Assembly (NCBI GenBank): GCA_012513915.1
Contig: JAAZBG010000120.1
Span: 22,146-86,145 of the forward strand
Length of the DNA stretch: 64,000 nt
Origin: Fibrobacter sp.
GTDB taxonomy: Bacteria > Fibrobacterota > Chitinivibrionia > Chitinivibrionales > Chitinispirillaceae
Direction of reading: 5' to 3'
Shown here: piece after piece, positions 9,406 through 18,259 of the stretch
Layout of the letters: every line of letters starts with the position of its first letter
Numbering within the stretch: position 1 is the stretch's first letter
The notes under the pieces: model-generated
Databases searched by the model: none
What the model was told of the DNA's origin: nothing
Seen by the model: the letters and a program-made list of their open reading frames with translations, nothing else
Program-made: the position numbers and the translations under genes

Positions 9406-10308
9406 ATGAGTGGGAAAGCAACAGGAACTGAGTGGGTGGAAAAAGCAAAGGGAAATAGTGCCGGCACCCGTTTTTTTATCTGGATTATTAGTAAAATCGG
9501 TATTTTACCGGCATATTTTGTCTTACTGTTTGCAGCTGCACAGTACACATTGTTTGACAAAAAGACCAGACGTGTTCTGAAAGAGTTTCGACGACGTTCA
9601 AAATTGCCATGTTCAGTTATACATATCTACAGACATTTTTACAATTTCGGAATGTGTCTTATTGACAGATATGCATTTTTACTTACGCAAAAACAGTTTT
9701 TCAGGTTTACCACACACAATGAAGATCTTATTGAACGGGAGTTACATGCTGGTAAAGGAGTAATACTTCTCGGTGCACATTTTGGCAATTGGGAACTTGC
9801 CGGAAATCTACTTCAGGGAAGACTGAATGCAAAGGTTAATTTTCTAATGTATGATGCTGAAAGTAGAGCTGTAAAGGATGCAATTACAAAAGCTACCGCA
9901 AATCGTCAGGTTAAAATAATATTTGTTGGAAAAGACAGCACCGGTACATCAATAGAGCTGATCAATGCGCTTCATCGGGGAGAAATTGTCTGTCTTCACG
10001 GTGACAGAGTACTTGGTGAACAGCGTTCTGTCAAGGTACAGTTTATGGGACATGATGTCAGTTTTCCTGCGGGACCATTTATTCTTGCAGCAGTTTCCGG
10101 TGCACCGGTTGTACCGATTTTTGCAGTTAAAACCGGTTTGTTAACGTATGCTTTCAGTGCACATGCCCCTGTCCGTTTAGGCAACATTTCACGTCAGGAG
10201 CGTCAGGGTTTTATTGACAGTTCAGTTAGTGCTTATGCCAGACAGCTCGAAACACTGGTAAAGAAATATCCACTACAGTGGTTTAATTACTATCATTTCT
10301 GGGGATAA
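9406..10308 (+). CDS. Lipid A biosynthesis acyltransferase (LpxL/HtrB family)
   Basis: Inner-membrane acyltransferase expected to add a secondary acyl chain to a lipid A precursor. Family features: GTEWVEKAKGNSAGTRFF near the start, a membrane anchor at about residues 22-45 (IISKIGILPAYFVLLFAAA), the catalytic HX4E in GAHFGNWELAG, and CLHGDRVLGE with FPAGPF. The frame is open from a TTG at 9301, but homologues begin near the ATG at 9406, which has GGGGA upstream; this gives 300 residues. Together with kdsA and the LptF-LptG fusion it indicates LPS synthesis and export. The exact substrate is not determined. Confidence 0.88.
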   Translation: MSGKATGTEWVEKAKGNSAGTRFFIWIISKIGILPAYFVLLFAAAQYTLFDKKTRRVLKEFRRRSKLPCSVIHIYRHFYNFGMCLIDRYAFLLTQKQFFRFTTHNEDLIERELHAGKGVILLGAHFGNWELAGNLLQGRLNAKVNFLMYDAESRAVKDAITKATANRQVKIIFVGKDSTGTSIELINALHRGEIVCLHGDRVLGEQRSVKVQFMGHDVSFPAGPFILAAVSGAPVVPIFAVKTGLLTYAFSAHAPVRLGNISRQERQGFIDSSVSAYARQLETLVKKYPLQWFNYYHFWG

Positions 10309-10548
10309 TACAACCCGGGTGGCAGTAAAAACCTGATTACATATAGCCAACGCGGTATAACAGCTGTTCAATATGTCAAGTATCGATAATTATCCTGTAA
10401 TACGGTTACGATACGAAAAATAAAATATAATTGCAGAATGTGCACTATGCTGTTATATTGTAGATAGTACACCAGGCTTTCACAAGAGCCTGAATCCGGT
10501 TTTGTTGGAAAATTCAAAATAACATTTTAGTATAAGGCGCTGAAGAAT

Positions 10549-11559
10549 ATGAGGATAAGGAATAATATCCTTACAGCTGTTTTGATTATTGTTGCAATTA
10601 CCGAATCGTTCTCTGTTGGCATCAATGTCGAATCGATCCAGAAGGATCTTGTTGCTCAGAGGTATACATCTGCAAAAGAAAGTCTTCAGAGATTACTTCG
10701 TCAGAAACCTGATGATCTCAATGCTCTTTACCTTGAACTTGCGATCAATCAGACTGAAATTCTTGATTATGAGTCGTATTCCCTTGATGGAAAACAGTTT
10801 ATCGCAAAAGCAGACAGTATTAAGAAAATTATTGAAGCTAAATTGCCATCACTTCGGGGACGGGATTCTGTGATGTCTCTGTTTTACCTCGCAAATGTGT
10901 ATGGTGGAATCAGTGTGATGCATGCTAAGGTCGGGGAGTGGATTGAGGGAACTAAAAATGGTTTGGCTTCAGTTGCTCTTCTAAAAAAGGTTAAAAAAGT
11001 ACAACCGGATTTTTTAGCAGCAAATCTTGGTGTGGGTCTCTATAACTACTACTTCGGTAACTCAATGAACTGGATTCCTTTTTCAGGAAATAAGGTGGAG
11101 AAAGGGCTTAATGACATAGAAATCGCAACCAGATCTGAATTCCCGTTTAATTATGCAGCAAAGAACTCGCTTTGCTGGATCCTTATTGAAAGAGAGGAGT
11201 TCAAACGTGCAGATTCGGTTGCTGAAAGTGTACTTGAAGACTACCCTGAAAACACAATTTTTCTTAGAATACGTTCGATGATTAATTTGTATGTCGGTGC
11301 GTATCCAAAGGCTATTTCACATGCAAATCAATTACTTGCAATTTCAAAGGATCGTACGCCGGTAAACTGGTCTGATATGGTGGCGGCATACTATATTTTA
11401 GTTGAGAGTTATCAGAAAAGTGGATTAATTAATGAAACTGTTATTGCTGCCGATACGATTCTAAATGAAAATATTCCATTGGCTTTTTTGACAATGCCTC
11501 AGATCAAGAAAAATTTAAAACGGATCCGTGATATTAAAGAGAAATTGTGTGAAAAGTAA
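10549..11559 (+). CDS. Exported TPR-like repeat protein
   Basis: A 336-residue protein with a signal peptide (residues about 1-22) and helical repeats resembling TPRs. Examples are QKDLVAQRYTSAKESLQRLL near residue 30 and EREEFKRADSVAESVLEDYP near residue 224. The middle segment LGVGLYNYYFGNSMNWIPF recurs in uncharacterised envelope TPR proteins. Expected in the periplasm. The next gene overlaps it by 11 bases and encodes an outer-membrane barrel, so the pair may form a unit. No specific function can be assigned. Confidence 0.75.
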   Translation: MRIRNNILTAVLIIVAITESFSVGINVESIQKDLVAQRYTSAKESLQRLLRQKPDDLNALYLELAINQTEILDYESYSLDGKQFIAKADSIKKIIEAKLPSLRGRDSVMSLFYLANVYGGISVMHAKVGEWIEGTKNGLASVALLKKVKKVQPDFLAANLGVGLYNYYFGNSMNWIPFSGNKVEKGLNDIEIATRSEFPFNYAAKNSLCWILIEREEFKRADSVAESVLEDYPENTIFLRIRSMINLYVGAYPKAISHANQLLAISKDRTPVNWSDMVAAYYILVESYQKSGLINETVIAADTILNENIPLAFLTMPQIKKNLKRIRDIKEKLCEK

Positions 11560-13177
11560 CATATCAGTCTGCCTGTTCTGGATTATTGCCATTATTACAT
11601 ACAGTACTGCGGAATATACCCCCAATGTTCGTATTAATAATGAATTATATCAATTAATGCACCGGCTTCATGCTGTTCATTCAATTGCCTTACCGGATGA
11701 TATCGCTTCACAGCCTTTGAATTATGCTGGTCTGGAACGTTTTTTTTACGATGCCGATTCACTTGCAAATGCAGGAAAGTTGACATCACACGAAAAACAT
11801 CTTCTCTATGTATATCAGAAAAAATACTCTTTTAAGCGAAACCGTATCAGGTGGGCAAGCGTTTCAGGTGATATCCATATTAAGGCAGATCTTGACCTGA
11901 GTGCAGATATGCGACTGAAAAATGATAATGCAGGTACGTACCTTAAAGGAACAATCGGACCTTCACTAAAGGGTAATGTCGGAAAACTTTCCTTCTATTC
12001 CGGTATTAATGTCTGGACGGAGTATTTTGCCGATTCAGTATTTACACGCAGTACCTATGAGCCTTATAATGGAGTGCCCTATAATGTTTACGGGCGCGAA
12101 ACGGATTCAACCAACATTCGATCAGCCGATCTGCCTTATGGTGGAGTACGCTATGATGCCGGCAGGATAAAACTTGAAACTGGAATTGACAAAATAAAAT
12201 TTGGTCCATCAGTTGATTATCCGTTAACGCTCAATGGTTTAACACCACCTATTACATTTGCCCGGGCGATTCTTGATATGGAAATCGTGCACTATTCTCA
12301 TATTGCAGGATTACTCAAGAGTCAGAAAGACAAAAAAAAATACATTTATGCGCATCGTCTTGAATTCAGTCTTTTTAAGAGTATTTTACAGGCTGGTATC
12401 AATGAAGTGATTATAACAGGAGATGCAACAAATCAGGATCTTGGGGTTCGTAATAAGGTAAACCCTGCGGATAGCAGTGAGCGTGGATGGGAATGGGCGT
12501 ATCTTATTCCTTTCGTACCGTTCAAATTTGTAGAGCATTACACAGGAGATCGGGATAACGCAGCTGTTTCTCTCGATTTTACATTATGGTATCCTGATAA
12601 ATGCAGGTGGTATCTTGAATTTTTACTTGACGATATGTTGAATCCGCTGGAAATCTTTAGTGATGACTGGGGAAATAAGTGGGCTTTGACTGCCGGTGGG
12701 CAGTATTTCACTGAAGTATTCTCAAGGGATCTCAATCTGTCAATTGAGTATTCGCATGTGGAACCATGGGTGTATACACATTTTTATGGTGGGTCACATA
12801 GCTATACTCACTACGGACAGCCGCTTGGAAATCCGCTTGGGCCCAATTCTCAGGCGGTATCAATATCTGCTGAATATGCACTCTCCAAAGCGAATACCAT
12901 TAAAATCTGCTATTTGAACAGTGCTAAAAACTGTAGCGTGCGCGGTGGTACAATAACTGATGTTTTTCAGGATCGTTCAACAGTTGATAGTACGCAATTT
13001 CATGACAGTACAAAGAAACGGTTCCTTGGTGATGGAACCAGATTTACCTCAGTGCCATCAGTGGCGTGGATGTTCTATCCTGCAAAAATATTCTCAGTGT
13101 CGGTACGGTATGCACCTGAGTTTACACGGGATGATGTGACACAAAAACTCTTTATTTCCGGTGAAGTTATGTTTTAA
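11549..13177 (+). CDS. Outer-membrane beta-barrel protein, Wzi-like
   Basis: Starting at the GTG at 11549 gives a 542-residue protein with a clean signal peptide ending near TYSTAEY. A longer reading starts at a GTG at 11528. The rest is rich in alternating aromatic and polar residues typical of beta-strands and ends in a strand with terminal Phe (ISGEVMF). Segments such as PWVYTHFYGGSHSYTHYGQP followed by LGNPLGPNS resemble capsule-assembly Wzi family barrels, which bind surface polysaccharide at the outer membrane. The family call is from pattern recognition only. Overlaps the TPR gene upstream by 11 bases and shares a structured convergent intergenic with the next gene. Confidence 0.6.
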   Translation: MKSNISVCLFWIIAIITYSTAEYTPNVRINNELYQLMHRLHAVHSIALPDDIASQPLNYAGLERFFYDADSLANAGKLTSHEKHLLYVYQKKYSFKRNRIRWASVSGDIHIKADLDLSADMRLKNDNAGTYLKGTIGPSLKGNVGKLSFYSGINVWTEYFADSVFTRSTYEPYNGVPYNVYGRETDSTNIRSADLPYGGVRYDAGRIKLETGIDKIKFGPSVDYPLTLNGLTPPITFARAILDMEIVHYSHIAGLLKSQKDKKKYIYAHRLEFSLFKSILQAGINEVIITGDATNQDLGVRNKVNPADSSERGWEWAYLIPFVPFKFVEHYTGDRDNAAVSLDFTLWYPDKCRWYLEFLLDDMLNPLEIFSDDWGNKWALTAGGQYFTEVFSRDLNLSIEYSHVEPWVYTHFYGGSHSYTHYGQPLGNPLGPNSQAVSISAEYALSKANTIKICYLNSAKNCSVRGGTITDVFQDRSTVDSTQFHDSTKKRFLGDGTRFTSVPSVAWMFYPAKIFSVSVRYAPEFTRDDVTQKLFISGEVMF

Positions 13178-13347
13178 ACCTAAATGTCGCAGTTGGCGTG
13201 GATGCAGAATTGTAAGATATTGAGATGATAAGACTTGAAAACCTCGCAGACTTTATCGACAGGTGATAAGGTTAAGAGGTTTGAATGGCTTAGCGCTCAA
13301 TAGGTTACGATTCTGCGCCTCGTTCAAATGCGACTTTTAGGTTAAAA
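13174..13347. repeat. Long imperfect inverted repeat between convergent genes
   Basis: The whole interval folds back on itself. The outer arms 13174-13192 and 13329-13347 include both stop codons. Inner matched blocks are TGCAGAATTGTAA near 13203 with TTACGATTCTGCG near 13305, TATTGAG (13218-13224) with CTCAATA (13296-13302), AAACCTC (13239-13245) with GAGGTTT (13276-13282), and a terminal hairpin 13251-13257/13265-13271 with a seven-base loop. Several mismatches are G-U type. It could be a bidirectional terminator, a processed RNA or a decayed MITE. Confidence 0.75.
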
Positions 13348-13767
13348 GACAACACCATTGGATGCCTCAACGACAGCCTTGTTTTTAGGATTTCCAATAT
13401 TGTCCATTACCCATTTATATTCCTTGTAACCACCAGTCAGGCCGCTGAGCACACAGATCTTATCCTGAGCCATGCTGAAATCATCCTGATAGCGTAACCG
13501 CTTCTGTGGATCATCCGTTTTAAAAGAATCACCATACATTATTGCCAGCGAGTCAAGAAGTAAGTTACACGCAAGCCAGCTTTTCATTTGCGCCACAGTG
13601 ATAAGAGAATCGGCAGGAGGAACGAATTCAACCTTTTTAATTACAGGTTTTGGTGGTAGTGCTGGTGTTGCAGGAGCGTTCTGAACAACTGGTTTTTTCT
13701 TTGTTTCGCAGCCTAAGGAACCAATAAGAATGCATCCTGCAACTACGGTAATAATAAAACGTATCAC
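13342..13767 (-). CDS. Small lipoprotein of unknown function
   Basis: A 141-residue protein with a signal peptide and lipobox GSLGC (Cys20), then a Pro/Ala/Lys-rich linker (about residues 21-50). A helical region containing two further cysteines (ACNLLLDSL and DKICVLSGL) follows. I do not recognise the family. It should be anchored in the envelope. Convergent with the Wzi-like gene; the shared region is a long hairpin. GGAGA precedes the ATG on the minus strand. Confidence 0.75.
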   Translation of the reverse strand: MIRFIITVVAGCILIGSLGCETKKKPVVQNAPATPALPPKPVIKKVEFVPPADSLITVAQMKSWLACNLLLDSLAIMYGDSFKTDDPQKRLRYQDDFSMAQDKICVLSGLTGGYKEYKWVMDNIGNPKNKAVVEASNGVVF

Positions 13768-14029
13768 TGATGAATCTCCTTTAAAGGATTATAACCAAAT
13801 CTTAAAAGTCTTACCTGATATTATATGTTATATTATACTAATGTAATATAATGGTGTGTCTATAAAAAAACAGGACGAGCATCACTTTTTTACTGTTTTT
13901 TTTCTATAAATGTACATATTTTCAATAAGATATCCCGAAATGGGTCAGGGGTTACCGGTGTTCGGGGTTGTCAGGTAGTTCTCCGGTATCTGTAGGGATT
14001 TATATAATAACCCTGAATTTAAGGAATCA

Positions 14030-14827
14030 ATGAGACCAAAGAAGCATCTTGGACAGCATTTTTTAACAGCTCCATCATATTCAAAACGTATTGCTGAGGC
14101 TGTAAAAGCAGAATTAACCGATCATGTTCTTGAAATCGGACCGGGGCAGGGTGCCCTGAGTATTTTTTTAAAGGAACGTTTTCCATCATTCCATCTTGTT
14201 GAAGTTGACCCTGAGGCAATAGAAAAGCTGAAAGGAAAACTTTGCTGCGGTGATTTTACCATTCATCACAGTGACGTAATGAAATTTGATTTCAGCATTG
14301 CCGGGTTTCCACTTCATGCAGTAGGCAATCTTCCATATTCAATTGGTGCACATATTATTAAAAAAACTTTACTGTATGGTAATGAAATCAAGTCCTGCAC
14401 ATTTATGGTTCAGCGGGAGGTCGCAGAACGTATTGCAGCAAAGCCACACACAAAGCAAAATGGTTTTTTAACCATATTTTGCGGCTTCTTTGGTGATCCC
14501 AAAATCCTTTTCCATGTACCTCCGGGTGCTTTTTTTCCCCGGCCAAACGTTGACTCGTCGGTGTTTCAGATTGTTGTTCACCAGGACCTGACCGCAAAGC
14601 TTGACAGGAAAAAATGGGAGGACTATTTTGCATTTGTTAGCAGAGGTTTTTTAATGCGACGGAAGATGCTTGTTAATGTATTGGGAGATACTGCTGAGAC
14701 ACGTATGAATCTTGGTCGTTATCTTGACAAAATAGGGGTGAGTGTAACATCACGCCCGGAGGATCTGGGACCGGATGAGTGGCTTTTGCTTTACAAAGAG
14801 TATTCAGGAATCAGAGATCAGGCGTAG
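14030..14827 (+). CDS. rsmA: 16S rRNA dimethyladenosine transferase (KsgA)
   Basis: Dimethylates two adjacent adenines near the 3' end of 16S rRNA during 30S maturation. The 265 residues show KKHLGQHFL at the start, the SAM motif EIGPGQGALS, VEVDPEAIEKL, and the catalytic NLPYSIGAHI, followed by FMVQREVAERI and FFPRPNVDSSV. AAGGA precedes the ATG at 14030. Cytosolic; length typical. It begins a run of plus-strand genes, but the next product is an unrelated outer-membrane barrel. Confidence 0.96.
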   Translation: MRPKKHLGQHFLTAPSYSKRIAEAVKAELTDHVLEIGPGQGALSIFLKERFPSFHLVEVDPEAIEKLKGKLCCGDFTIHHSDVMKFDFSIAGFPLHAVGNLPYSIGAHIIKKTLLYGNEIKSCTFMVQREVAERIAAKPHTKQNGFLTIFCGFFGDPKILFHVPPGAFFPRPNVDSSVFQIVVHQDLTAKLDRKKWEDYFAFVSRGFLMRRKMLVNVLGDTAETRMNLGRYLDKIGVSVTSRPEDLGPDEWLLLYKEYSGIRDQA

Positions 14828-14910
14828 TCGTTAACTGCTTTATGATGTTAGATGTTAATTCCGGGGAACTCTGAACAGAATTCGTTTATACTACGGTAAT
14901 AGGGTGTAGC

Positions 14911-16992
14911 TTGAAACTAAAAAGTCAAACAGGCAATGGATATAGTATCATAACTAATAGATCGATTGTTCGTTTTTTTTCCCGGTATGCCGGATTTATT
15001 GTAGTATTTGAGCTGCTTCTTATTTTCTGCACCAGTCTTTTTGCGCAGAGTAATGTGTGGCCGGAATACCTGTCGCTGCCTGATACTACTGCTGCAACAA
15101 CAGCTTCAACTGAACCGTTTCATATTAAAAGTATATTTTTGACAGATGATATATTAAAAAGCAATAATTCTATCACTTATGTACGTGATAACAATGATTA
15201 TCTGTTTGAACAACACCTTGATTATAATGTAACAAACTATCTCAATGGTGTTCAGAATCATTATGCCGGTTTGTCAGGAGTTTACAAAAGAAATAATATC
15301 TTTAATACTACAGCGACACTGGGAATCGACTGGACACCGGAAATGTATTATTATAAGTCAGAAAACACGGGTGATCTGCAGGGACAATTTGATATTGGTC
15401 CGGTTTTTAACTATTCAGTATGGAAGATTCCAGTCTTAATTCGTGCCGGTGGAAGTGCTTTTGGGTGGAATGATAAATTAGATCGCACTTCGGGACTACT
15501 AAAACGTGATAACTATGATGCTTTACCTGGTTATTATGGAGAGGTAACAATAGGTGACTCTGTCAAGCGATGGTTTAATCTGCCGTTAATTTTTAATGTT
15601 GATGTGCTGGGTAAAGAGATCGGTGGCAAAGGACTTGGCGTAGTAACAAGTTCACTGAAGGCTGCATTTAGTCTGCAATCAGGTGATTCAATCTTTTTTC
15701 ACGCGGGAGATTCTTTATCAAATGGTAAAAAACTCTATGATGCCGGATCAAGCACGTTATATAGTACTACACCATGGAAAATTGAACATAAATTGGCGTT
15801 AAGTGGTGCATTGAGGGGTAAGGAACGCTTTAATATCAGACCGGCAGTATTGTATAACTTCTCGCTTAAAGATATCAGTTATCCTGTATTGTCCTCATTG
15901 CTTGATGATGTACGGGTTACTGAAAACGGATTTGGTATTCAGGCGGTTACAGCGGAAGGACATCGACTGACGTACAGCGGGGGAATTTCATTTCGATGGA
16001 ACACAACTGACAGAATATATAAGGAAACTGATGCGCAGATTAATTCTGACGAATCAAAGCGTAAACAATCGGTCAATCTTGGTGATTTTGAGGAGTATAT
16101 TGCATCAACTGATCATGATGTGTCACTTCATCTTCCACACGGTATCACCCTGAATTATCAGTTGCATTGTTATCGAAATTCCCAATCCTATCCTTATAAA
16201 TATGATACACTTGTAAATCAGGAGGAAAATGATCAGGTTCGTAACCTGAATCATGCCGGTATACTTTACACACGCGATTCTGTCGCTGCATTTGAATTAT
16301 ATGGTGAATTAGCTAAAAAATATTTGTATTATTATCGGAAAACAGCAAGTGGCAAGAGTATGACATCCGATTATTACAAAGTGGGAATAAATACGGATTG
16401 CAATATAAAAAAAGTTCGTGTAACAGAAACATTCTTTGCGACTGCAGAGAAAAGTGATTATAAGTTCAAGTCTGTTCATAAGGGGGATAATTTTTCTCCG
16501 CCGCCATATAACCGCAGATTGTCTTCCGCGTTGTCAATCGTGTGGACACTCAATGATATGTGGACGATTACCGGTAAATGGAATGAGACATACTCCGATG
16601 ATGGCAAATGGTACGGCGAAGAGTATTTTGATAGACTTTATCAGTCAGATTCAATTTACAACCTGTATCATGGAACATATGGTATTGAGACAAAATCGAT
16701 GAATTATTCGTTACAGATGATCGTATCCTGGACATTTAATCAGCTTTTGATTAATGCCGGGTTTCTTTTCAGGGATAATTCTATGGAGGAATATGATATA
16801 GTGGAATTACGTTTTAAACAGAGGAATACAGGGGATGGGCATGTTTCTGAACCGTCCATCGAAGCCGGGTATCAATTCAGCAAAGGTTATATAAAGATGA
16901 AAGTAGGCAGAAAATTCAATTCAAATGATTCAGATAACGACAAATTCTCAAAAAAATGGAACTTTGGGCTTGGGGTTGAAACTGCATTTTGA
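14911..16992 (+). CDS. Large outer-membrane beta-barrel protein, unknown family
   Basis: A 693-residue protein read from a TTG at 14911 with AGGG upstream. The N-terminal signal peptide (hydrophobic GFIVVFELLLIFCTSLFAQS, about residues 28-47) is preceded by a long basic stretch. The remainder is a succession of amphipathic strands rich in Tyr, Trp, Asn and Asp (for example YYYKSENTGDLQGQFDIGPV), ending in GLGVETAF with C-terminal Phe as in outer-membrane barrels. No known family is recognised. Two short lipoprotein genes follow within 40 bases and 2 bases, so the three may form an operon with a shared envelope role. Confidence 0.7.
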   Translation: MKLKSQTGNGYSIITNRSIVRFFSRYAGFIVVFELLLIFCTSLFAQSNVWPEYLSLPDTTAATTASTEPFHIKSIFLTDDILKSNNSITYVRDNNDYLFEQHLDYNVTNYLNGVQNHYAGLSGVYKRNNIFNTTATLGIDWTPEMYYYKSENTGDLQGQFDIGPVFNYSVWKIPVLIRAGGSAFGWNDKLDRTSGLLKRDNYDALPGYYGEVTIGDSVKRWFNLPLIFNVDVLGKEIGGKGLGVVTSSLKAAFSLQSGDSIFFHAGDSLSNGKKLYDAGSSTLYSTTPWKIEHKLALSGALRGKERFNIRPAVLYNFSLKDISYPVLSSLLDDVRVTENGFGIQAVTAEGHRLTYSGGISFRWNTTDRIYKETDAQINSDESKRKQSVNLGDFEEYIASTDHDVSLHLPHGITLNYQLHCYRNSQSYPYKYDTLVNQEENDQVRNLNHAGILYTRDSVAAFELYGELAKKYLYYYRKTASGKSMTSDYYKVGINTDCNIKKVRVTETFFATAEKSDYKFKSVHKGDNFSPPPYNRRLSSALSIVWTLNDMWTITGKWNETYSDDGKWYGEEYFDRLYQSDSIYNLYHGTYGIETKSMNYSLQMIVSWTFNQLLINAGFLFRDNSMEEYDIVELRFKQRNTGDGHVSEPSIEAGYQFSKGYIKMKVGRKFNSNDSDNDKFSKKWNFGLGVETAF

Positions 16993-17028
16993 AAAATATG
17001 ATAATAATTGAATCATTTCAGGTGAAAA

Positions 17029-17571
17029 ATGCTACTGAATAAAAAGATGATGTATATGCATAATGGTATAAAACTGGTTAGAGGAAAAATAGCTCTGCTG
17101 CTATTGCTGAGTCTGTCATGCGGAATATTTCAGCCGCGGGATACTTTTGAGCTGCCGGTTGTTACGGTTGTTGTTGATCGTTTTAATTTTGGTTCAATAT
17201 TTGATTCTATTGGAAGACCAATTGTGTGGAAAGATTATGAAACGCTCTTTGCGGATTCATTCAGTTTTTCTGATGCACGAACAGGTACCTATGGAAAAAC
17301 CAAATTTATTGAGAATCTTCGGCAAATGGAACGCAAGAACGAGAGATTCAAAATAACCTGGAGCAACATTGAAAAACCAACTGAAGGTGAAATGTCACGA
17401 TTGACAATCAATGAGTTAAGGTATACATTTATTGATGATACTGGAGCTGTTGAGAAAAAAATAGAGACTGGAAAGTCACGAATGGTTATAGTGCGGGATA
17501 ATACCTATAAGTTGATTGCATGGGATGATTTTCCGGAAATGGCTGCCAAATCAATCTTTGCACCGGAATGA
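17029..17571 (+). CDS. Lipoprotein, unknown function
   Basis: A 180-residue protein with a lipobox LSLSC near residue 31 followed by GIFQPRDTFE. This short PRD-type motif after the lipid cysteine also recurs in other Fibrobacterota lipoproteins, by my recollection. The mature part looks like a small alpha-beta cone (FADSFSFSDARTG, then KITWSNIEKP), similar in style to NTF2-like folds; this is tentative. The start at 17029 is followed by alternative ATGs at 17047 and 17053. It sits 36 bases after the outer-membrane barrel and 1 base before the next lipoprotein, suggesting co-expression. Confidence 0.7.
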   Translation: MLLNKKMMYMHNGIKLVRGKIALLLLLSLSCGIFQPRDTFELPVVTVVVDRFNFGSIFDSIGRPIVWKDYETLFADSFSFSDARTGTYGKTKFIENLRQMERKNERFKITWSNIEKPTEGEMSRLTINELRYTFIDDTGAVEKKIETGKSRMVIVRDNTYKLIAWDDFPEMAAKSIFAPE

Positions 17572-17572
17572 T

Positions 17573-18169
17573 ATGCGTTTTTTTACTGTTATAAGCTTAT
17601 TAATAATTCTGTTCACAATGCATTGTGACAATCCATTCTTTCCGCCCCGTCCTGCTACTGACAGGCCACTTGAGATTGCAGATGAACTGCCTAATTCGCC
17701 TGTGGGTGTCATAAACCAATTATTCAAATCGTATAAATATAGAAGTATAGGGCTTTACACCTCATTATTGGCAAGTGATTTTCGTTTTTATGTTGCATCA
17801 GGGTTTGCAAGTACAAAGTTTCAACCGATTAAAGATACAATGCCGGATACCTTTATGGTCCATGTTCCCACGTCAAATTCTTTCAATTATTGGGGATATG
17901 CTGCAGAGGTAAACAGTACCAAAAATATGTTTGACAATACAAGATCTATTGAGATTGATCAGTATCAGATGAGTGCGCCAATATATCACAACGATTCTCT
18001 CTATGCGGAAGTGATGGTGTCGAATCTGATGCTTCACATTATAATTGATATTGGTTTCGAATATGTCGAATATACAATTGCCAATAAGCCGCAGGTGTTT
18101 TTACTTAAACAGATAGAGGATGATGTCTGGGTTATCTGGAAATGGTATGATCTTGGCACTGAGGGGTGA
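17573..18169 (+). CDS. Lipoprotein, unknown function (partner of preceding)
   Basis: A frame is open from 17516, but the ATG at 17573 directly follows the previous stop and gives a proper lipoprotein signal (FFTVISLLIILFTMHC, Cys at about residue 17), so it is chosen (198 residues). After the cysteine comes DNPFFPPRP. The body repeats the style of its neighbour: NQLFKSYKYRSIGLYTSLL and a C-terminal VWVIWKWYDLG, again like a small cone fold. It is likely a paralogue or partner of the preceding lipoprotein, attached to the same barrel operon. Function unknown. Confidence 0.7.
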   Translation: MRFFTVISLLIILFTMHCDNPFFPPRPATDRPLEIADELPNSPVGVINQLFKSYKYRSIGLYTSLLASDFRFYVASGFASTKFQPIKDTMPDTFMVHVPTSNSFNYWGYAAEVNSTKNMFDNTRSIEIDQYQMSAPIYHNDSLYAEVMVSNLMLHIIIDIGFEYVEYTIANKPQVFLLKQIEDDVWVIWKWYDLGTEG

Positions 18170-18259
18170 TCCGGGGCTTATCGGTGTTTCATTCCTCTAT
18201 CCCGACTGCGTCCGATAATAGGTTTTCCTCGTTGAACAGTACTTGACAAATTGTTGTAA

